A stretch of DNA of 64,000 nucleotides, from NCBI RefSeq assembly GCF_023499255.1, contig NZ_CP092183.1:1929501-1993500 (forward strand), in the 5' to 3' direction. A model generated the notes under the pieces. That model was not told the DNA's origin and ran no database searches. It saw nothing but the letters and a program-made list of their open reading frames with translations. Source of the DNA: Couchioplanes caeruleus. Its GTDB lineage: Bacteria > Actinomycetota > Actinomycetes > Mycobacteriales > Micromonosporaceae. Within the stretch, counting starts at the first letter, position 1, and each line of letters begins with the position of its first letter. The translations under genes and the position numbers were made by a program. Shown here one piece after another: positions 59,657 through 64,000 of the stretch.

Positions 59657-60388
59657 ATGCCGCCCTCCCCGGTTGCGTTGCTGCTCGACTTCGGTGGTGT
59701 GCTCGCCGAGGCGCCCCGCTCCGATCCCGCGCCGCCTGGGCTGGTGCTGCGGCTGTACAACCTGACGAACGGCGTGCTGTCGCCGGGGGAGATCAACCGT
59801 GCGCTGGCCGACGGGGCTCAGGCGTACGCGCAATGGCGTGACCGCGACGAGCCGGACGAGCTGCCCCAGGCGGAGGTGTGGCGGCGCTTCGTCACCACGG
59901 GCTGGCCGCAGCGCGCGCAGGAGGCCGTACGAGTCAACGCGGCCAAGCTCAGCTACGACTGGGCGTGGCGGCCGACGTGGGCGCTGCGCCCCGGCGTGCC
60001 GGAGGCGTTGCGGGCGGCCCGCGCGGCCGAGCTGCCGATGGCGGTCGTGAGCAACACGTTGTGCGGGGCGGCGCACCGCGACTTCCTCGCGAAGGCCGGC
60101 GTCGGCGGGCTCTTCGCCGTGCAGGTGTACAGCGACGAGGTGGGGGTGCGCAAACCCAACCCGGAGATGATCTGGCACGCCACGCGGCGGCTGGGCGTAC
60201 CCACCGAGCAGTGCTGGTTCGTCGGCGACAGCTACCGGCGGGACATCGTCTGTGCCCGCCGCGCCGAGACGGGAGCGGCGATCCTCATGCGCTCGCCGCG
60301 GACGTCCACCGAGGACGCGAGCCGCTGGCCCGAGCCGGACGTGGTGGTGCAGGACGGGTTCGGGCTGCGCGACCTGCTGCCGTTCTAG
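59657..60388 (+). CDS. HAD-superfamily hydrolase
   Basis: 243 aa from ATG 59657, one nt after the kinase stop. Motif I is LLLDFGGVLAEA with the nucleophile Asp but Gly in place of the second Asp, as seen in a subset of HAD proteins. Motif II: MAVVSNTLCGAAH; motif III Lys/IV Asp: VGVRKPNPEMIWHAT and CWFVGDSYRRDIVCARRA. Probably a phosphatase of small metabolites; cotranscribed with the ROK kinase. Confidence 0.87.
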   Translation: MPPSPVALLLDFGGVLAEAPRSDPAPPGLVLRLYNLTNGVLSPGEINRALADGAQAYAQWRDRDEPDELPQAEVWRRFVTTGWPQRAQEAVRVNAAKLSYDWAWRPTWALRPGVPEALRAARAAELPMAVVSNTLCGAAHRDFLAKAGVGGLFAVQVYSDEVGVRKPNPEMIWHATRRLGVPTEQCWFVGDSYRRDIVCARRAETGAAILMRSPRTSTEDASRWPEPDVVVQDGFGLRDLLPF

Positions 60389-60394
60389 GACGGG

Positions 60395-63300
60395 TCAGGC
60401 CGCGATCGGCTGCGGGTTGCGCAGCCAGGTCAGCGCCTCGGTGGGGTCCAGCGGCGAGGAGTAGTAGTAGCCCTGGCCGAGCGGGCAGCCGAGCTGGGCG
60501 AGGATCCGGCGGTGCGTCGCGTCCTCGATGCCCTCGGCCACCACGGTGAGGTTGAGCGTCTGCGCGAGGCTGACGATGCCGCGGACCAGCGCGAGCTGCT
60601 GCTCGTCACCGACCATGTCGTCGATGAACATCTTGTCGATCTTCAGCACGTCGATGGGGCGCTGGCGCAGGTACCCCAGCGACGAGTAGCCCGTGCCGAA
60701 GTCGTCGATGGCGATGCGGACGCCCATCTCCCGCAGCACCGCGAGGTCGGACCAGATCCGCTCGTCGTCGCCCATCAGCAGGGTCTCGGTGATCTCCAGC
60801 ATCAGCGCCTGCGGGGGTACGCCCGCGTAGTCGAGTGACGCGCGCACCTGCTCGACGAAGCCGGACTGCCGGAACTGCCGGACGGACACGTTCACGCTGA
60901 CGTACGGCTGGCGCGTGCGCGGCAGGATCCGCCGCCACTGGGCGACGGTGTGCAGGGCCTGGTCGAGCACCCAGCGTCCCATCGGCACGATGAGCCCGCT
61001 CTCCTCGGCGACCTCGATGAACTGGTCCGGCGCGATGAGCCCGCGGGCCGGGTGGTGCCAGCGGACGAGCGCCTCGAAGCCGACCGCCTCGTCCGTGGAC
61101 AGGTCCACGATCGGCTGGTACTGCAGCACGAAGTGGCCCTCGTTGACCGCGTGGTCCAGCGCGGAGCGCAGCTCGAGGCGCTCGACCATCGCGCTGTGCA
61201 GGTGGCTCTGGTAGCGGCGCCAGCGGTTCTTGCCGGCGCCCTTGGCCACGTACAGCGCGAGGTCGGCCTGGCGCAGCAGCTCGTCGGCGTTGTCGGCCTC
61301 CGGGGTGGTGGTGATGCCGATGCTCGCGACCGCCTGCAGCACCTCGCCGTCGACGACGATGGGTGCGTTCAGCGCCGCGAGGATGCGGGTGGCCGTCTCC
61401 TCGACCGCGCCGGGGTCCTGCACGTTCTCCACCAGCGCCGCGAACTCGTCGCCGCCGATGCGCGCCGCGGTGTCGTCCGCGCGCAGCGCCCCGGAGATCC
61501 GTTCCGCGACCGCGATGAGCAGCTGGTCGCCGACGGCGTGCCCGAGCGTGTCGTTGACGATCTTGAAGTCGTCGAGGTCGATGAAGAGCACGCCGACCAC
61601 CGAGCCGTCGCGGGCGCCGCGGGCCAGGGCGTGCTGCAGCCGGTCGGCGAACAGCACCCGGTTCGCCAGCCCGGTGAGGGAGTCGTGGAAGGCCTGGTGG
61701 GTGAGCTCGCGTTCGAGCCGCCGCCGCTCGGTGACGTCGCGCAGCGTCACGACCAGCCCGGCGACGGTCTGGTCGGCGCGCAGGTCCCGCAGGTGCATCT
61801 CGAGCAGCACCTCGGTACGCCGCCGCCCGACCGCGCGGAAGTCGAGGCCCTCCAGCGTGGAGTCGCCGGCCCGGACCGCGCTCAGCACGCCGGCGAGGCG
61901 TACCCGGTCGCCCGGGTGGATGATCTCGGGGAGCCGGACGCTCACCGGGTCGGCGCCGAGCACCTGGACCGCGGAGGGGCTCGCGTACCGGACCCGGTCC
62001 TCCTCGTCGACGATGAGGATGACGTCGGAGGTGTTGAGCACGAGCGTCCGGAAGTAGGCCTCGCTGTTGCGCCGGATGACCTCCTGGCTGAGCGCGATCC
62101 GTTCCAGCGCGAGCGCCACCTGGGTGGCCAGCACCTCGAGGGCGCGCTGCAGCCCCAGCAGCGCCGTCGTCGGGCCGCCGACGTGCAGCACGCCCACCAG
62201 CGGGTCGCCGGTGGGACGGTCGGCGAGTACGAGCGGGCAGCGCAGCACCGTGTTGAAGTGGGTCAGCCGGACGGCGACCGCCCAGTCGACGTCGCGGGTG
62301 GCGACCAGCCGCGCGGCGGTGCCGGTGGCCCGGTCGACCTCGGACTGGGCCGCCGCCTCGGCCGAGATCGGCTGTTCGGGCTCGGTGATCGCCATGGCCA
62401 GCACCACGCGGTGCGGCACGTCGGACGGCAGCAGCTGCGCGACGGCCTTGCGGACGGCGCCGGCCACCTCGTCCGCGTCGGCCGCCGAGACCAGCGCCGC
62501 CGACGCCTCGCGCAGGCCGCGCTCGCGGGCCAGGGCCAGCCGGTGACTGGCCATCAGCCCGGCCATCCGGGCCAGGACGAGCAGGAACGTGCAGGTGCTC
62601 AGCGCCGCGATCACCGACAGGTTGCGGACGCCCCCGTCGAGGCCGGCCCGCAGCACCAGGACCGCCGGCGCGACGAGCGAGGCCAGGCCCAGCAGCGCCA
62701 GCCGGGAACGCCCCAGCTCGGTGGTCGGCCGGGGTGCGGCGTGGGTCAGCTCGGTCATCGACGGGTGCAGCGCGGCCACGCCGAGGGCGGCGTACCAGGG
62801 GAGCGGGCCGAGGACGGCCAGGTGGTCGAGCCCGTCGCGGTAGCGGTCCACGTCGGTGACCACCAGCGCCAGCAGCCCGGCGGACAGCCACTCCGCGGCG
62901 CCCAGACGGTGGCCGGAGGCGGTGAGCAGCCGGGCGAGCAGCGCGAAGCACAGCAGCCCGCCGACCGGGTACGCCAGCGACACCCACTGACCGTCGGCGG
63001 CCGGGACGCCCTCGCGGAGCCGCGGATCGAACACGAACGTCCACGCCAGCAGCGTCAGGCCGCAGGTCAGGGTGAGGGCGTCGAGCAGGCCGCCGCGGTC
63101 CCGCCGCCCTCCGGCGCGGTGCCGGACGAACAGCACCAGAGCGGACGCCAGCACCGGGTAGACGGCCAGGAGCAGGCCGGTGCCCACGGCCGGGAGCACG
63201 GGTACGGCGAGGTCGGTGCGGGCGGCGTCGCCGAGCGCGGACAGGGCGACGGCGGTCGCGAGGAGCTGCCACGGTGCGCGCGAGACCGGTCTGTGCCGCC

Positions 63301-63442
63301 GTACACCGAGGCCGATGGCGAGCGCGGCGGCGACTCCCGCGGCGAGGCGTACGGGAGTGTGCCAGGCCGGCTCGGCGGCGTGGGCCACGGCCAGGGCGAG
63401 CATGAGGCCGCCGAACAGGGCGGCCGCGAGCCGTGTCGGCAT
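60395..63442 (-). CDS. Membrane GGDEF-EAL protein with GAF and PAS sensory domains
   Basis: 1015 aa from ATG 63442 (MPTRLAAALFGG) with GGAGGGAG 4 nt upstream; the upstream frame to 63829 is noncoding for this gene. About nine N-terminal TM segments (1-300). A GAF-like segment, a PAS segment (AYFRTLVLNTSDVILIVDEEDRVRYASPSAVQVLG), GGDEF at 663-667 (RIGGDEFAALVENV) and EAL at about 789 (FEALVRWHHPARGL, LEITETLLMGD, DDFGTGYSSLGYLRQ, KIDKMFIDD, AEGIEDA). Both catalytic motifs look intact, so it may synthesise and degrade c-di-GMP. Convergent with the HAD gene (6-bp gap) and divergent from the methyltransferase. Confidence 0.95.
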   Translation of the reverse strand: MPTRLAAALFGGLMLALAVAHAAEPAWHTPVRLAAGVAAALAIGLGVRRHRPVSRAPWQLLATAVALSALGDAARTDLAVPVLPAVGTGLLLAVYPVLASALVLFVRHRAGGRRDRGGLLDALTLTCGLTLLAWTFVFDPRLREGVPAADGQWVSLAYPVGGLLCFALLARLLTASGHRLGAAEWLSAGLLALVVTDVDRYRDGLDHLAVLGPLPWYAALGVAALHPSMTELTHAAPRPTTELGRSRLALLGLASLVAPAVLVLRAGLDGGVRNLSVIAALSTCTFLLVLARMAGLMASHRLALARERGLREASAALVSAADADEVAGAVRKAVAQLLPSDVPHRVVLAMAITEPEQPISAEAAAQSEVDRATGTAARLVATRDVDWAVAVRLTHFNTVLRCPLVLADRPTGDPLVGVLHVGGPTTALLGLQRALEVLATQVALALERIALSQEVIRRNSEAYFRTLVLNTSDVILIVDEEDRVRYASPSAVQVLGADPVSVRLPEIIHPGDRVRLAGVLSAVRAGDSTLEGLDFRAVGRRRTEVLLEMHLRDLRADQTVAGLVVTLRDVTERRRLERELTHQAFHDSLTGLANRVLFADRLQHALARGARDGSVVGVLFIDLDDFKIVNDTLGHAVGDQLLIAVAERISGALRADDTAARIGGDEFAALVENVQDPGAVEETATRILAALNAPIVVDGEVLQAVASIGITTTPEADNADELLRQADLALYVAKGAGKNRWRRYQSHLHSAMVERLELRSALDHAVNEGHFVLQYQPIVDLSTDEAVGFEALVRWHHPARGLIAPDQFIEVAEESGLIVPMGRWVLDQALHTVAQWRRILPRTRQPYVSVNVSVRQFRQSGFVEQVRASLDYAGVPPQALMLEITETLLMGDDERIWSDLAVLREMGVRIAIDDFGTGYSSLGYLRQRPIDVLKIDKMFIDDMVGDEQQLALVRGIVSLAQTLNLTVVAEGIEDATHRRILAQLGCPLGQGYYYSSPLDPTEALTWLRNPQPIAA

Positions 63443-63521
63443 GCTGCTCCCTCCGGCGCACTGGACGACGACGCTGCCCCCTGATCGGTACCGGGCCGCG
63501 TCAGCTGAGCAGAATCGCAGG

Positions 63522-64000
63522 GTGTCCACCACTGCTGAGTTCGTCCGCGCGCACACCCGGCTCGCACCCGTACCCTTCGTCCCCGAGCTGGTGCTGCACC
63601 AGGCCGACGAGCCGATCGGGCTCTGGGAGCTGACCGAGGCGGGCGGCGCGGAGCAGCCGCCGCCGTTCTGGGCGTTCGCGTGGGCGGGCGGCCAGGCGCT
63701 GGCCCGGCACGTGCTGGACGACCCGGCGCTCGTGGCCGGCCGTGACGTGCTGGACCTGGCGACCGGATCGGGCCTGGTCGCGGTCGCCGCGGCCAGGGCG
63801 GGCGCGCGCTCGGTGACCGCGAACGACATCGATCCGCTGTCGCTGGCCGCGGCCGAGGCGAACGCTTGTGCAAATGGCGTGAACGTCGCCGTGGTCGAGG
63901 GAGATCTCCTGGAAACCGGGTACGCCGATGCCGGTGTCGTCCTCGCCGGCGACGTGTTCTACAGCCGCGAGATGGCCGCCAGGGTGCTGCCGTTCCTGCG
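63522..64000 (+). CDS. Methyltransferase (METTL20/ETFB-lysine-type), N-terminal part
   Basis: Open from GTG 63522 (VSTTAEFVRAHTRLAPVPFVPELV) to the window end without a stop, at least 159 codons. Motifs: FWAFAWAGGQALARHVLDDP, DVLDLATGSGLVAVAAARAGARSV and NDIDPLSLAAAEANA. This WAGG-x-ALARYLLD class is the protein-lysine methyltransferase family related to METTL20 and PrmA. The C-terminus lies outside the window. Confidence 0.85.
   Translation, partial: MSTTAEFVRAHTRLAPVPFVPELVLHQADEPIGLWELTEAGGAEQPPPFWAFAWAGGQALARHVLDDPALVAGRDVLDLATGSGLVAVAAARAGARSVTANDIDPLSLAAAEANACANGVNVAVVEGDLLETGYADAGVVLAGDVFYSREMAARVLPFL

Noticed and set aside
63443..63829. N-terminal extension of the GGDEF-EAL frame
   Set aside because: Composition is Arg/Ser/Pro-rich and overlaps the divergent methyltransferase; GGAGGGAG marks ATG 63442.

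Overview
The window is very GC-rich and gene-dense, with frequent GTG starts and 4-bp start/stop overlaps. It is chromosomal DNA of a high-GC actinobacterium. The coproheme haem branch (hemE, cgoX, hemQ), a Prim-PolC/LigC repair pair, DUF397, DUF3000 and DUF4360 proteins and an LPXTG-type surface protein fit a filamentous actinomycete. Micromonosporaceae (Actinoplanes-like) is my best guess, but that is inference. I saw no tRNA, rRNA, IS element, prophage or CRISPR array. About 58 protein genes are supported. Two are cut by the window edges (left: a Pro/Gly-rich repeat protein; right: a methyltransferase).

Layout. 0-10.3 kb: beta-oxidation pair fadA-fadB, RNase D, a membrane-anchored trypsin-like protease, DUF3000, and the haem run hemE-cgoX-hemQ closed by a bidirectional terminator. 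10.3-12.5 kb: two divergent secreted DUF4360 paralogues around a 424-bp promoter region with dyads, then an ElaA-type acetyltransferase. 12.5-17 kb: glycan-binding CBM48-like protein, wrbA, DUF397, thyA-folA, msrB, a PH-domain protein and an LPXTG protein. 17-22 kb: Prim-PolC and LigC with a repeat-bearing GNAT, a two-TM K+ channel and a TAP-like hydrolase between them. 22-25 kb: SDR and a padR-ABC ATPase-permease operon. 25-31.2 kb: an RHH-like/HipA-like/DUF3037 operon, dGTPase, LURP-like protein, MBL hydrolase and methyltransferase. 31-37.5 kb: lipid kinase, GAF protein, PfkB kinase plus GH65 phosphorylase, and a CNNM/CorC protein.

37.5-41 kb is the biotin locus: bioF-bioD on the minus strand, and bioB coupled to a 62-aa Cys-rich BsaP-like protein on the plus strand. 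41-44.6 kb holds GNATs, two ACT-domain proteins and a LacI regulator. 44.7-52 kb is the most notable region. A 39-aa Cys-rich ORF is coupled to a RibD-C-type reductase. After three DnaA-box-like sites comes a four-gene run herA-sbcD-sbcC-nurA, the bacterial counterpart of the archaeal HerA/NurA/Mre11/Rad50 end-resection operon.

52.7-57.6 kb is an ECF sigma/anti-sigma pair followed by three exported proteins (a secreted-repeat lipoprotein, a DUF4142 protein and a glutamine/glycine-repeat surface protein). The window ends with an AlkA-type glycosylase, a ROK-type sugar kinase, a HAD hydrolase, a large GGDEF-EAL protein and the truncated methyltransferase. DNA repair and nucleotide-pool genes (rnd, thyA-folA, Prim-PolC, LigC, dgt, herA-sbcDC-nurA, alkA-like) recur through the window.
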